Source: Clostridia bacterium (GTDB taxonomy: Bacteria; Bacillota; Clostridia; TANB77; CAG-508). From it: a DNA stretch of 64,000 bases. Below the pieces are notes generated by a model. It made no database searches, had not been told where the DNA came from, and saw only the letters and a list, made by a program, of their open reading frames with translations. Made by a program: the position numbers and the translations under genes. Positions within the stretch are counted from its first letter, which is position 1; each line of letters begins with the position of its first letter. Below, one piece after another: positions 54,865 to 64,000 of this stretch. Location of the stretch: contig JAFSBT010000003.1 of assembly GCA_017437145.1 (NCBI GenBank), positions 186,001-250,000 of the forward strand, given 5' to 3'.

Positions 54865-56658
54865 TTAAGATTCCTTGTCTCCAAGAAGTTCCTGAATCAG
54901 TTTTGCCTTTTCTTCTTCAGTAAGGGAATCCCAGGTTTCCTGATTTATTTCAGGATTAACTTCAACAATCTGATTATATTCACTATCCAGTGCGGAAGTG
55001 TCTTTATCAAGCTCATTTCTATTTTCCTGATCTTCAGAAATTGTTACACCATACGCAGTGTTGTCAAAACTTATAATATCAACTGTACCATTTTTGTCGT
55101 CAATATAGTTAATAACAACATTATCTCCGTCTCTGGTAATCGCCAATTCATCTGAAGTAATGTAAGACGCAGTAAAGATTTTATTCGCCTCATTTTCTAT
55201 AATAATATAGTAATACGTCGAACCTTCTTCGACAACTGACGAAATTCTTGCAACTTTACCTTCGAGTGTGTAACTATATGTCTCATCTGATGAGATTACA
55301 TCATTCTTACCACTGTTTGCAACAGCCTGAATATATGCTTTGCTTGTCTTCTGAAGCGTATCACCGTTTGCAACAATGCCATAAAGCTCAATATTAACCA
55401 TTGCATATGATTTAATGAGCCCTTCTGCATCCTTAAGTGCCATTACATAGGTAGGTATGCCGTTTACATTTAAGGGTAAAGGTTCAGTTGCTGTATAACC
55501 ATAATCAGAAACTTTACCTTCAGCAGATTTCTTAGCAGCATCCTCTGTTGCACCGCTCATCTTGCACATTTTGGCGGATTTATCCCTTGTATTAACCATA
55601 ATAAATCCTACACAAGATTCGTCACTGCCAACACTTGTCATTCCTGTAAAATAATAACAATTGCCTTCTGAATACACAGTTAACATATCATCTGTTTTTT
55701 TAATTTTGTCTTTATTTGATAAATTTAAAATACCATGAACAAGTTCGCCCCAGTTTTTTATCTGGTTCTCAATAAAAGATTCGGGCTGAACAATATCCAC
55801 CCATTCCGGAATCTCATCCATAGAGTAAAACTCCGTTTTACCGCTCTGTGCATCAACAACGATTACACCTGTAGCTTCAGGTTCACCCCATACTGTAATG
55901 TTACGGTATGTAGTAACAACCCAATAAGGCATTCCTGTATCATCAATTTCAAGAGTATAATCTGTCATAGCCTGATCACGATATCCCTGATTTCTGATAT
56001 GTCTTTTAAGGTCTTTACTGAAATAAGCATCCGGTGAATAAACTATTTCAATTTCATCGTCACCAACTGATGTGACGTACTTAACCTTATTCGGATTTGT
56101 AGCAGATACTGTTATATAACCAGGAGTTGAGTCGAATGTCATCCACTTAAAGATATCTTTGTGTTTTAAATATGTAACATACATGATTTCTCCATTTACT
56201 TCCTGAATAACAGAACCTCCTAATTCAGCTCTTGAACCGAGAGCCAAATCTTCACCAATTCGCTTATCTGCCTGTTTTCTTGCTAAGTCATAATCAACAA
56301 TAGGAATCTGTGAATCGTCGATTTCTTTAATCATGTCTTTGTATCCAAGTTCAACGACTTCTCCAAGCTGATTATATTTCTTTTCTGCATTGAAAATAGA
56401 TGACCCAATAAAGGGTCCACCGATTGAAAAAGCAAAAATAACTGCCACCACAACTACAACAGGTTGCCAGAGTATTTTTTCTTTATCAAAATTCGATGCC
56501 CAAAGGCAAATATTTGCTACAATAATCAGTACGGCAAGTGCAACAAAGAAAAAACCGCCGTAATATGCCAAGGACCATGTGGGCAATGCAAGATAATACA
56601 TCAGCCCAATAAAAAGTGCAGAACCTACGCTTATAAGTGACTTACCAGTATAACCCAT
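54865..56658 (-). CDS. large membrane protein with extracytoplasmic PepSY-like region (597 aa), island-type
   Basis: Three membrane segments in the first 100 residues (SLISVGSALFIGLMYYLALP, YYGGFFFVALAVLIIVANIC, VVVVVAVIFAFSIGGPFIG) precede a long domain. It contains PepSY-like pieces (MPYWVVTTYRNITVW, GVIVVDAQSGKTEFYS, TATEPLPLNVNGIPTYVM). Start at 56658 follows AAGGAG. Composition is clearly higher in G+C, Arg mostly CGT, CGA or AGA. Promoter carries the island motif. Not a named family to me. Confidence 0.75.
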   Translation of the reverse strand: MGYTGKSLISVGSALFIGLMYYLALPTWSLAYYGGFFFVALAVLIIVANICLWASNFDKEKILWQPVVVVVAVIFAFSIGGPFIGSSIFNAEKKYNQLGEVVELGYKDMIKEIDDSQIPIVDYDLARKQADKRIGEDLALGSRAELGGSVIQEVNGEIMYVTYLKHKDIFKWMTFDSTPGYITVSATNPNKVKYVTSVGDDEIEIVYSPDAYFSKDLKRHIRNQGYRDQAMTDYTLEIDDTGMPYWVVTTYRNITVWGEPEATGVIVVDAQSGKTEFYSMDEIPEWVDIVQPESFIENQIKNWGELVHGILNLSNKDKIKKTDDMLTVYSEGNCYYFTGMTSVGSDESCVGFIMVNTRDKSAKMCKMSGATEDAAKKSAEGKVSDYGYTATEPLPLNVNGIPTYVMALKDAEGLIKSYAMVNIELYGIVANGDTLQKTSKAYIQAVANSGKNDVISSDETYSYTLEGKVARISSVVEEGSTYYYIIIENEANKIFTASYITSDELAITRDGDNVVINYIDDKNGTVDIISFDNTAYGVTISEDQENRNELDKDTSALDSEYNQIVEVNPEINQETWDSLTEEEKAKLIQELLGDKES

Positions 56659-56790
56659 TTTTCTTACTCCTTTTGTCATGAATTTTTTGTCTAAAATGTT
56701 TTGGTAAGATTAAATTACTTTTGTTTAATACCTCCTTTAAAGTAATTTAAATAAAACTTACTTTGTACTGTATAAATTTGTACAGTAATA

Positions 56791-56819
56791 ATTATATCAT
56801 GTTATGTAAATTTATTCAA
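56791..56819 (-). promoter_or_regulatory. island-type promoter with spacer motif TTTACATAACATGA
   Basis: TTGAAT, 17 nt (AAATTTACATAACATGA), TATAAT. A leader of about 130 nt follows with hairpin ACTGTACAAATTTATACAGT. Confidence 0.75.
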
Positions 56820-56971
56820 TTATCTTTTATAAAAATAATCTCTAAGATATACTTAAAGCTTATTTTTAATTTATTGTTTTTTTAAATTTTATCGTAGTAT
56901 GTATAAAAAATATAATTTCTGTATTATAACAACCATTATACTTATTAATAAATTTTTTTATCTCTTCAATT

Positions 56972-57682
56972 TTAATTTTCTTTCTTTTCACATTTTCTTA
57001 TAAATATATTGAAAATTTCCTTTGTTACTTTTGTATCCATCATTAACTCAGGATGCCATTTTACTCCCACAACAAATCTCTTATCATTTACCTCGAAACT
57101 TTCAACTAATCCATCTTCTGAAAAAGATGAAATTTTTGCAAATGGCTCTACAATTTCTTTCGTTGCTATCATTGAATGAATACTATTTACTTCAATAGTC
57201 TCTTCTTGAACTAAATTATACAAAACCGTATCTTTTTGTATGTTAATTTTATGTCTAAAATTAACATCATACTTATCATGACTTTTAGTCTCATCTAAAA
57301 TTACATCTGTTCCCAAAGCTCTTAATATATTATTAAATCCTGCACATATACCAAATACTGGTATATCTAATTCAATAGCTTTTTTTGCTATTTCAATTTC
57401 ATATTTACAACTATACATTCCACCTTGTAATATAATTCCGTCGCATTTTGTAATCACTTCATATAAGTCATTTTTTTCTTCTTCTGTTAATTCTTTGGGG
57501 TCACAAATGTCATTATCATTAAATTTCATTGTTTTGTCTGTTGGTAATATACTTATAGGTATACCACCATTTTCTACAACTAAATATCTTATTTCATCAA
57601 TTATATCCATTCTATTCCAAATATCATATTGATTTTTATTATCTGTTGTTTTTCCTACTATTCCTATAATTGGTTTACTCAT
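56972..57682 (-). CDS. class I glutamine amidotransferase-like (gamma-glutamyl-GABA hydrolase type)
   Basis: 236 aa. VFGICAGFNNILRALG gives the nucleophilic Cys, GVKWHPELM the catalytic His-x-Glu, GGMYSCKYE the oxyanion Gly. Matches PuuD-like hydrolases that cleave gamma-glutamyl bonds. Native codon use; 20 nt from the flavodoxin-like gene. Confidence 0.86.
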   Translation of the reverse strand: MSKPIIGIVGKTTDNKNQYDIWNRMDIIDEIRYLVVENGGIPISILPTDKTMKFNDNDICDPKELTEEEKNDLYEVITKCDGIILQGGMYSCKYEIEIAKKAIELDIPVFGICAGFNNILRALGTDVILDETKSHDKYDVNFRHKINIQKDTVLYNLVQEETIEVNSIHSMIATKEIVEPFAKISSFSEDGLVESFEVNDKRFVVGVKWHPELMMDTKVTKEIFNIFIRKCEKKEN

Positions 57683-57702
57683 TTTTTTATTCCTCTCTTT
57701 TA

Positions 57703-58239
57703 TTATATACTTTTCCCCATTTCATAAGCCTCGTTATATGCTTTTGAATTTTCAGCTTCACCTATATTGTCTAAATTCTTGCCATAAACTACACCTTTTA
57801 ATTTTGCATCTTCTAAACATTCTATTAAACCATTTATTGTTTGAATTGCATATGATATTGGTTCATTTTGATCCTCTGCGCAAGTTGCAATAAAATATAT
57901 TTCTTTATTTTTAATTTCAGTATATTTTGGGAAAATTCTATCAATAAAAGTTTTTAATTGACCACATACATCATACATATATATTGGTGTTGCTAAAACT
58001 AAAACATCTGCTTCAACTATTTTATCTAATATTTCATTCATACCATCATTTTGAATACATCTTTTTGTTTTACTACATCCATAACAAGCTAAACAATAGT
58101 TTATTTTATTTTCTCTTAAACTTATTAATTCCACATTATTTCCTTTTTCTTTTGCACCTTTTTCAAAAGCCTCAGATAATATTTGAGAATTTCCATTTTT
58201 TCTTGGAGTTGATGATATTATAATAACTTTTTTATTCAT
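57703..58239 (-). CDS. NADPH-dependent FMN reductase/flavodoxin-like protein
   Basis: 178 aa. SSTPRKNGNSQILSEAFEKG is the phosphate-binding loop, TPIYMYDVCGQLKTFIDRI the second flavin contact. CLACYGCSKTKRC adds four Cys typical of the 'iron-sulfur flavoprotein' subgroup (ISF), possibly a 4Fe-4S cluster. Redox function in an anaerobe. Confidence 0.85.
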   Translation of the reverse strand: MNKKVIIISSTPRKNGNSQILSEAFEKGAKEKGNNVELISLRENKINYCLACYGCSKTKRCIQNDGMNEILDKIVEADVLVLATPIYMYDVCGQLKTFIDRIFPKYTEIKNKEIYFIATCAEDQNEPISYAIQTINGLIECLEDAKLKGVVYGKNLDNIGEAENSKAYNEAYEMGKSI

Positions 58240-58296
58240 TTTTATCCTCCTAATTTTATTTCATTATTTTTAATCAACTATAAAAATAATATCATA

Positions 58297-58326
58297 AAAG
58301 CAGATAACTATCAATTATCTGCTTTT
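58297..58326 (-). terminator. terminator overlapping the phosphodiesterase stop codon
   Basis: AAAGCAGATAATTGATAGTTATCTGCTTTT. The stop codon is inside the stem. Confidence 0.75.
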
Positions 58327-58859
58327 ATAAATTTAATATCATCAATCACATTACCTTCTATATCTTTTAAAACTATATTATTTTCATCAATTATTAAATA
58401 ACTATTTTTTGTATTTTCTTTTGGTAATGAAATTGAACCTGAATTTATACATAATATATCATCTTTTTTCTTTATAAATCCTGTATGAAAATGTCCGTAT
58501 ACTAAAACATCAATATTTTCTGGAATATTGTCAATATTGTATTTGTGTCCATGTGTAAAGAAAAAGTTTTTATCATTAATAGTTAATTTTATTGAATCCT
58601 CAAATTTAAATTCTGAAATCATTTCATCAACTTCTGAATCGCAGTTTCCTTTTATACATAATATTTGATCTTTTAAATTGTTAAATATGTTTGCAACTTC
58701 TGCAGGATTATAATTTTTTGTTAATGGATTTCTTGGTCCATGATAATACAAATCTCCTAAAAGAATTATTTTATCTGGTTCTTCTTTTTTATAAATTTCA
58801 TTAATTTTCTCTGCATAATATTGTGAACCATGTATATCTGAAACAACTAAAAATTTCAT
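58311..58859 (-). CDS. YfcE-type metallophosphoesterase
   Basis: 182 aa. SDIHGSQ, LLGDLYYHG, KGNCDSE, FFTHGHKYN and VYGHFHTG are the five metal motifs of MJ0936/YfcE phosphodiesterases. Cytosolic. Length is normal. Confidence 0.92.
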   Translation of the reverse strand: MKFLVVSDIHGSQYYAEKINEIYKKEEPDKIILLGDLYYHGPRNPLTKNYNPAEVANIFNNLKDQILCIKGNCDSEVDEMISEFKFEDSIKLTINDKNFFFTHGHKYNIDNIPENIDVLVYGHFHTGFIKKKDDILCINSGSISLPKENTKNSYLIIDENNIVLKDIEGNVIDDIKFIKADN

Positions 58860-58951
58860 GTTTTTCCTCCTTGTTTTATAAAATTGAAACGAAGAAAAAA
58901 ATCATCTTTATATCTTCAAAAAAGATTTTTTTCTCCGTCCCCAAAGTGTTA

Positions 58952-59713
58952 TTATTCGTAATCGTAAATGTCTATCCATCTATTTAGGAAATCTTGTTCT
59001 TCTTCAATTTCCTTTGTTTTTTGTATTCCTGCAACTATTGGAATCCATCTTTGGATATGATTTTTTTCAATAGTACTTTCTTTAGCAAATAAATCTAAAT
59101 ATTTATCTGCTAATTCAACCTTTCCTTGCATTGAAAAAATTAAAAATGTTTTAGCAGCATCTGCTGATGCATTTCCTTGTGTTGCATGTGACCAGTCAAT
59201 TATATATAAGCTTCCATCTTCTTTTACAATAACATTACTTGGATTGAAATCACCATGACATAGTTTTACATGGTTTTTCATTCCTTCTAATCTGTGTAAT
59301 AATTCAAATTTTATATTTTCTTCAAGATTAGTTGATTCTGTTAATTTTCTTTTATATTTATCTTTTATTCTGCTTAATAATGGAACTGTTTTTGATAATA
59401 CTTCTAATTGTAATTTTACAAACATTTCTAAATATTCGTCTTCTTTATCAGGATTTTGTTGCATTAATATATCTAATGGTGTTCCATCAATATGTTCTGA
59501 AACTAATGCCCATCTATTGTTTATTTTTGATACTTCAATAAGTTTAGGAATATTTAAATCTGTGCTTTCCTCAACTCTTGATTGTATTAAAGCTTCATTT
59601 AAAATAGCTGCTTTAGAATAATTTTCAATAAATAATTTTATTGTTTTACCATCTTCTTTATATACTGATTTTGATTTTCTTTTTGCAATTTCATTATCTA
59701 ATTTATATTCCAT
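58952..59713 (-). CDS. aminoglycoside phosphotransferase/choline-kinase-like protein
   Basis: 253 aa. LCHGDFNPSNVIV is the catalytic loop and YIIDWSHATQG the Mg-binding Asp of the APH fold. The Gly-loop Lys is less clear. Probably a small-molecule kinase; no proof of antibiotic resistance. Its ATG overlaps the TAA of adhE (one nt), so translation is coupled. Confidence 0.82.
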   Translation of the reverse strand: MEYKLDNEIAKRKSKSVYKEDGKTIKLFIENYSKAAILNEALIQSRVEESTDLNIPKLIEVSKINNRWALVSEHIDGTPLDILMQQNPDKEDEYLEMFVKLQLEVLSKTVPLLSRIKDKYKRKLTESTNLEENIKFELLHRLEGMKNHVKLCHGDFNPSNVIVKEDGSLYIIDWSHATQGNASADAAKTFLIFSMQGKVELADKYLDLFAKESTIEKNHIQRWIPIVAGIQKTKEIEEEQDFLNRWIDIYDYE

Positions 59714-62322
59714 TATTGTTCACCTCCATAATATGCGTTTAAATACATTTGTTTAATTTCGCTCATTAATGGATATCTTGGATTTGCACCTGTACATTGA
59801 TCATCAAATGCTTGCTCTGTCATTTCATCTAAATTGTCTAAGAATACTTTTTCATCGATTCCATAATCTTTTATTGTTTTCTTAATTCCAATTTGTTCTT
59901 TTAATTCATCAATTTTATTAATTAAGTTTTCTAATTTTTCTTGATCATTATTTCCACCTAATCCTAAACATTCAGCTACTTCTGCATATCTTCTTAATGT
60001 ATGTGGATGGTCATATTGTGGGAATGTACCCATTTTTGTTGGAACTTCTTCACTGTTAAATCTTAAAACTTCATCAATCATTAAAGCATTTGCAACTCCG
60101 TGTGGTAAATGATGGAATGCTCCTAATTTATGAGCCATAGAGTGACAAACTCCTAAGAATGCATTAGCAAAAGCCATACCTGCCATTGTTGCAGCATTAG
60201 CCATTTTCTCTCTAGCTTCTGGGTCATTTGCACCATTGTTATATGCTCTTGGTAAATATTCAAATATAATTCTTAAAGATTCTTTAGCTAATCCATCTGT
60301 ATAATCAGTAGCCATCATTGAAGCATAAGCTTCTAATGCATGTGTTACAGCATCTATACCAGAAGCAGATGTTAAACCTTTTGGAGCATTCATCATCATA
60401 TTTGCATCTACTATTGCCATTTTAGGTAATAATTCATAATCAGCTAAAGGATATTTTGTTCCTGTTTTTTCATCTGTTATAACTGCGAAAGGTGTTACTT
60501 CTGAACCTGTTCCAGCTGATGTTGGAACAGCTATAAAGTAAGCTTTTTCACCCATTTTAGGGAATGTATATACTCTTTTTCTTATATCCATAAATCTCAT
60601 TGCCATATCCATGAAATCTACTTCTGGATGTTCATACATAACCCACATAATTTTACCAGCATCCATTGCAGAACCTCCACCTACTGCAATAATACAATCT
60701 GGTTTAAAGCTTTCCATCATTTTTGCCCCTTCTTTTGCACAAGCAAGTGTTGGGTCTGGAGCAACATTAAAGAATGTTTCATGAACTATTCCCATTTGGT
60801 CTAATTGATCTGTTATACCTTTTGTATAACCATTTTCATAAAGGAAAGTATCTGTTACTATAAATACTCTTTTTTTATTTAATACATTTTTTAATTCATC
60901 TAAAGCTACTGGTAAACAACCTCTTTTTACATATACCTTTTCAGGTGCTCTAAACCAAAGCATATTTTCTCTCCTCTCTGCTACTGTTTTTATATTTAAT
61001 AAATGTTTTATTCCTACGTTTTCTGAAACTGAGTTTCCACCCCAAGAACCACAACCTAATGTTAATGATGGAGTTAATTTAAAGTTATAAATATCTCCTA
61101 TACCACCTTGAGATGATGGAGTATTTATTACAACTCTACATGTTTTCATTTTATTATAGAATTTTTCCATTTTTTCTTTTTCTGTAGCAGTATTTATATA
61201 AAGTGATGATGTATGTCCTAATCCACCGTCTAAAATTAATTGATGAGCTTTTTCTACTGCTTCATTAAAATCTTTTGCTCTGTACATTCCTAATACTGGA
61301 GATAATTTTTCATGTGCAAACTCTTCAGTAAGTTCTACACTTTCTACTTCTCCTATTAAAATTTTTGCACTTTCAGGAACTTCCACTCCTGCAAGAGCAG
61401 CTATAGTATGAGCTTTTTGTCCTACTATTTTTGCATTTAATGAACCATTTATAATTATTGTTTTTCTAACTTTTTCTGTTTCTTCTTCGTTTAATATATA
61501 GCATCCTCTTTTTATAAATTCATCTTTTACTTTGTCATAAATACTATCAAGTATAATTACAGATTGTTCTGATGCACAAATCATTCCATTATCAAATGTT
61601 TTTGAATGTATAATAGAGTTAACTGCTAAAATTATATCTGCACTTTCATCAATTATTGCTGGTGTATTTCCTGCTCCAACTCCTAATGCTGGTTTCCCAC
61701 TAGAATATGCAGATTTAACCATTCCAGGTCCACCTGTTGCTAAAATTGTATCTGCTGATTGCATTAAGAAATTTGTAAGTTCTAATGATGGAACATCAAT
61801 CCATGCAATAATATCTTCTGGTGCTCCTGCTTTCACAGCTGCTTCTAAAACTAGTTTAGCTGCTGCTATTGTTGAATTTTTTGCTCTAGGATGTGGACTA
61901 ATTATTATTCCATTTCTAGTTTTTAAAGAAATTAATGTTTTAAATATTGCTGTTGATGTTGGATTTGTTGTTGGTATAACTGCAGCTATAACCCCTATAG
62001 GTTCAGCTATTTTTTTAATTCCAAAACTTGTATCCTCTTCAATAACACCACATGTTTTTGCATCTCTATATGTGTTATATATATATTCTGATGCATAATG
62101 ATTTTTAATAACTTTATCTTCTACTATTCCCATTCCAGTTTCTTCAACTGCCATTTTTGCAAGTGGAATTCTTGCTTGATTTGCTGCCATTGCTGCTGCT
62201 TTAAATATTTCGTCTACTTGTTCTTGAGTGTATTCTGCAAATTTTGCTTGAGCTTTTTTAACTCTTTCAAATGCATTTTTTAATGTTTCAACACTGTCTA
62301 CTATGTCATACTCTTTACTCAT
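59713..62322 (-). CDS. adhE: bifunctional acetaldehyde-CoA/alcohol dehydrogenase
   Basis: 869 aa, normal for AdhE. N-terminal half: aldehyde dehydrogenase with ATGGPGMVKSAYSSGKPALG, NGMICASEQSVIIL (catalytic Cys). C-terminal half: iron-dependent alcohol dehydrogenase with GGGSAMDAGKIMWVMYEHPE and Fe-binding residues near LGVCHSMAHKLGAFHHLPHG. Converts acetyl-CoA to ethanol, recycling NADH in fermentation. Typical of anaerobic Clostridia. Confidence 0.97.
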   Translation of the reverse strand: MSKEYDIVDSVETLKNAFERVKKAQAKFAEYTQEQVDEIFKAAAMAANQARIPLAKMAVEETGMGIVEDKVIKNHYASEYIYNTYRDAKTCGVIEEDTSFGIKKIAEPIGVIAAVIPTTNPTSTAIFKTLISLKTRNGIIISPHPRAKNSTIAAAKLVLEAAVKAGAPEDIIAWIDVPSLELTNFLMQSADTILATGGPGMVKSAYSSGKPALGVGAGNTPAIIDESADIILAVNSIIHSKTFDNGMICASEQSVIILDSIYDKVKDEFIKRGCYILNEEETEKVRKTIIINGSLNAKIVGQKAHTIAALAGVEVPESAKILIGEVESVELTEEFAHEKLSPVLGMYRAKDFNEAVEKAHQLILDGGLGHTSSLYINTATEKEKMEKFYNKMKTCRVVINTPSSQGGIGDIYNFKLTPSLTLGCGSWGGNSVSENVGIKHLLNIKTVAERRENMLWFRAPEKVYVKRGCLPVALDELKNVLNKKRVFIVTDTFLYENGYTKGITDQLDQMGIVHETFFNVAPDPTLACAKEGAKMMESFKPDCIIAVGGGSAMDAGKIMWVMYEHPEVDFMDMAMRFMDIRKRVYTFPKMGEKAYFIAVPTSAGTGSEVTPFAVITDEKTGTKYPLADYELLPKMAIVDANMMMNAPKGLTSASGIDAVTHALEAYASMMATDYTDGLAKESLRIIFEYLPRAYNNGANDPEAREKMANAATMAGMAFANAFLGVCHSMAHKLGAFHHLPHGVANALMIDEVLRFNSEEVPTKMGTFPQYDHPHTLRRYAEVAECLGLGGNNDQEKLENLINKIDELKEQIGIKKTIKDYGIDEKVFLDNLDEMTEQAFDDQCTGANPRYPLMSEIKQMYLNAYYGGEQ

Positions 62323-62505
62323 TTTTTTGTTTTCCCCCTATCAAATTTTATAATTTATATATATTTTTTATATAAAGTCTAAATTTTATGTATGTTTTAA
62401 TATTTCAATATATCTATCGTAAACGATGTAATTATAGCATTGCATAAATTTAAATTCAAGCAGATATTATAAAAAATTTACATTCATATATATTTTTCTA
62501 ATCTT

Positions 62506-62564
62506 TAGGGGCGAACTCTGTTCGCCCGCCTTCGAAGCACGGGAGAACGCAGTTCTCCCCTACA
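62506..62564. repeat. GC-rich palindromic repeat, inverted pair
   Basis: TAGGGGCGAACTCTGTTCGCC, then CGCCTTCGAAGCACGGGAGA and ACGCAGTTCTCCCC with TACA. Two different cores joined. Confidence 0.88.
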
Positions 62565-62587
62565 TAATTTTCAAAACACAAATATCG

Positions 62588-62616
62588 CAAAAAGAGCGCC
62601 AAGAGGCGCTCTTTCC
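62588..62616 (-). terminator. terminator of the zinc-ribbon protein gene
   Basis: AAAGAGCGCC and GGCGCTCTTT around AAGA; the minus strand ends in TTTTTGC. Confidence 0.8.
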
Positions 62617-63735
62617 TTATGTTATCACTTCACCAGTCCCAAATAAGGATTTTTTTATTTTCACAGTATCACCGACTTCAAGTTCTTTCCATTGTTCATA
62701 TTTAAGGCTTAATTCTTTTTTCTTACCTTTTTCATTAATATAAGCAATGTAATAATACTCCGTTTTGCTACTTTCTCTTTCATCAGAATTAAGATTTAAT
62801 TCTCCCCAATAGGGTTTCTTATCTAATCCTGATGTTTTCACTGAACGCTCATATACCCATCGTTCGATTTCGTAATAGTACTTAGTTCCATAAATTGGTT
62901 CGTTCCTATATACAGGTTCTTCATAAACTTCAGTTTCATAATAGTAATCATAAACATCTTCGATTTCTGTTATTTCTTCAAAATATCCATTACCTAAATT
63001 TTCATGACCTACTACATAAACTTCTGTTCCAACCCATGTTTCTTTTTCTATTTCTCTGGATTTTTCTTCATAATGGTCAAAAACCTGTTCATAACCTGCA
63101 ATCTCTTGCTTAGTATAAAGAATTCGTCCACCTTCAGGAACTGACCAGTCACTTTCTTCGACTGTTTTATATTGCTCAATTGAAATTGAACGTTCCCACC
63201 TTATGTCATTAATAGTTATATTTTCTTCTCTTGGAATGAAAATTAAACATATTGCTCCAATTACGACAGAAAGTATAATAGGAATAATTATAAACCATTT
63301 CCAATTCTTTGAGAAAAAGTTTTCTTCCTTCCTTTTTGTATTACTGCTATAATAAGATTTTTCGACATAATTGTAAGTAGGTGTTTCTTGAACTTCATAT
63401 TCTTCTGAATGTGACTGTTTCTTTGCCTCCATTTTTTCAATGTTTGAGAAATAATCAGGATTTTCTGCTGTCCTCTCTGCACCGCAAGATTCGCAATGTG
63501 TTTTATTATCTGAATTATAAGAACCACAATACAGACACCACCAATCAGGTTTTCGTGTAATTTTTGCAGCTTCCTCCTCATTCAAATAATTGAATTTAGC
63601 TTTATCTTTTGGCATACAATATTTAGTATTATCATCGCGTGGTTTACCACAGTTTGGACATTCTCTTATACTGCCTCCAATATTTTTGGTATTACAATAT
63701 GTGCAATCCCAAAGGCCTTCAATAATCCTGCCCAT
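62617..63735 (-). CDS. zinc-ribbon membrane protein (372 aa), island-type
   Basis: Two N-terminal zinc ribbons (CTYCNTKNIGGSIRECPNC near residue 10, WWCLYCGSYNSDNKTHCESC near 65) are followed by a Glu/Lys linker and one membrane segment near residue 150 (WFIIIPIILSVVIGAICLIF). The outer domain is rich in Tyr and Glu (VYDYYYETEVYEEPVYRNEP). Composition has C-ending codons. Own promoter with island motif at 63809-63837. Function not known. Confidence 0.75.
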   Translation of the reverse strand: MGRIIEGLWDCTYCNTKNIGGSIRECPNCGKPRDDNTKYCMPKDKAKFNYLNEEEAAKITRKPDWWCLYCGSYNSDNKTHCESCGAERTAENPDYFSNIEKMEAKKQSHSEEYEVQETPTYNYVEKSYYSSNTKRKEENFFSKNWKWFIIIPIILSVVIGAICLIFIPREENITINDIRWERSISIEQYKTVEESDWSVPEGGRILYTKQEIAGYEQVFDHYEEKSREIEKETWVGTEVYVVGHENLGNGYFEEITEIEDVYDYYYETEVYEEPVYRNEPIYGTKYYYEIERWVYERSVKTSGLDKKPYWGELNLNSDERESSKTEYYYIAYINEKGKKKELSLKYEQWKELEVGDTVKIKKSLFGTGEVIT

Positions 63736-63808
63736 GTTGTCATTCCCTTCTTAATTTAATTAATCGGTTTGCTGTTTTATTTCTGGTTCTATGAAAAGTG
63801 ATAGCATA

Positions 63809-63837
63809 ATTTTACCACATATTATGTTATTTTGCAA
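63809..63837 (-). promoter_or_regulatory. island-type promoter (AACATAATATGTGG spacer)
   Basis: TTGCAA, 17 nt (AATAACATAATATGTGG), TAAAAT. Confidence 0.65.
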
Positions 63838-63850
63838 AGTTAAGATTTTC

Positions 63851-64000
63851 TTATATAATAATTTCACCATTTTGTAATGTGATGATTTTATCACATAGTT
63901 TAGTTGTCTCTAATCTGTGTGCTATTATTATACTAATTTTATTTTTTGTCACTTGTTCAATTGCATTTTTCACAAGCATTTCTGTATTAAAACTTAAATT
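63851..64000 (-). CDS. ABC transporter ATP-binding protein, C-terminal fragment (partial)
   Basis: Last 49 codons of a gene that begins right of the window: EMLVKNAIEQVTKNK, then the H-loop IIIAHRLETTKLCDKI and LQNGEIII end. Typical of B-family exporters. Confidence 0.8.
   Translation of the reverse strand, partial: NLSFNTEMLVKNAIEQVTKNKISIIIAHRLETTKLCDKIITLQNGEIII

Noticed and set aside
58895..58940. Hairpin before the APH-like gene stop as terminator
   Set aside because: Stem is imperfect and A/T only; too weak to call with confidence.

Overview
The window is an AT-rich stretch (native genes look about 28-30% G+C) from a Bacillota genome, most likely an uncultured, anaerobic, gut-type member of the Clostridia. 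This rests on AdhE, class II aldolase, DXS, YolD-UmuC, a VanW-YqeG pair, a yybP-ykoY riboswitch, sigma-A promoters with 17-bp spacers and strong Shine-Dalgarno sites. No rRNA, tRNA, CRISPR array, integrase or transposase was found. Nearly all native genes lie on the minus strand.

Layout (minus strand unless noted): 0-1.7 kb YolD/Y-family polymerase; 1.8-6.0 HAD phosphatase, ABC-F protein and a riboswitch-controlled cation exchanger; 6.2-6.8 thioredoxin with an FTR-like protein; 6.9-13 three ABC transporters; 13-17 an unknown protein, histidinol-phosphatase-like PHP protein, LTA-synthase-like sulfatase and CinA-C; 17.4-24.6 uvrA with a small partner, then uvrB in a HAD/Cys-cluster operon; 27-33 transporters, a lipoprotein, a DapB-like dehydrogenase and small hydrolases; 34.3-37 D-hydroxyacid dehydrogenase and dxs; 38.4-43.9 TspO (+), SPL-like radical SAM, two tail-anchored exported proteins (+), smpB, fba and a DUF1540-like protein; 44-49 lipase, HerA-like ATPase and peroxiredoxin; 49.3-49.5 a probable type I toxin-antitoxin; 52.6-62.3 VanW, YqeG, a TIM barrel, class I amidotransferase, flavodoxin-like reductase, phosphodiesterase, APH-like kinase and adhE; 63.85-64 the end of an ABC protein.

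Main observation. Five native genes look frameshifted (uvrA at three places, a peroxiredoxin at two, a 169-aa uvrA neighbour at two, an MFS transporter at one, an SPL-like protein at one). All nine breaks are the same event: an in-frame CGG whose C is surplus, so that skipping it restores the frame and the next codon is GGN (Gly), usually at a conserved glycine. Checking every CGG in the remaining native genes by eye (about 15,700 native codons in total), I found none in frame as arginine. CGG therefore behaves as a +1 frameshift signal (or as a quadruplet CGGN Gly codon) and not as an Arg codon. One shift set exposes a gene end (17452-17749) that otherwise looks intergenic.

Second layer. About fourteen single-gene units of different composition (higher G+C, more C-ending codons) are scattered between native operons. 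Most carry their own promoter and terminator. They do use CGG in frame as Arg (about ten cases). Most of their promoters share a spacer motif, ATGTAAA or its reverse complement, next to an extended -10, which suggests one acquired or co-regulated gene set. How CGG can be both Arg in these units and a +1 shift in the native genes is the central puzzle. A GC-rich palindromic repeat family is also scattered through the window, and one copy lies inside uvrA as ten extra codons.
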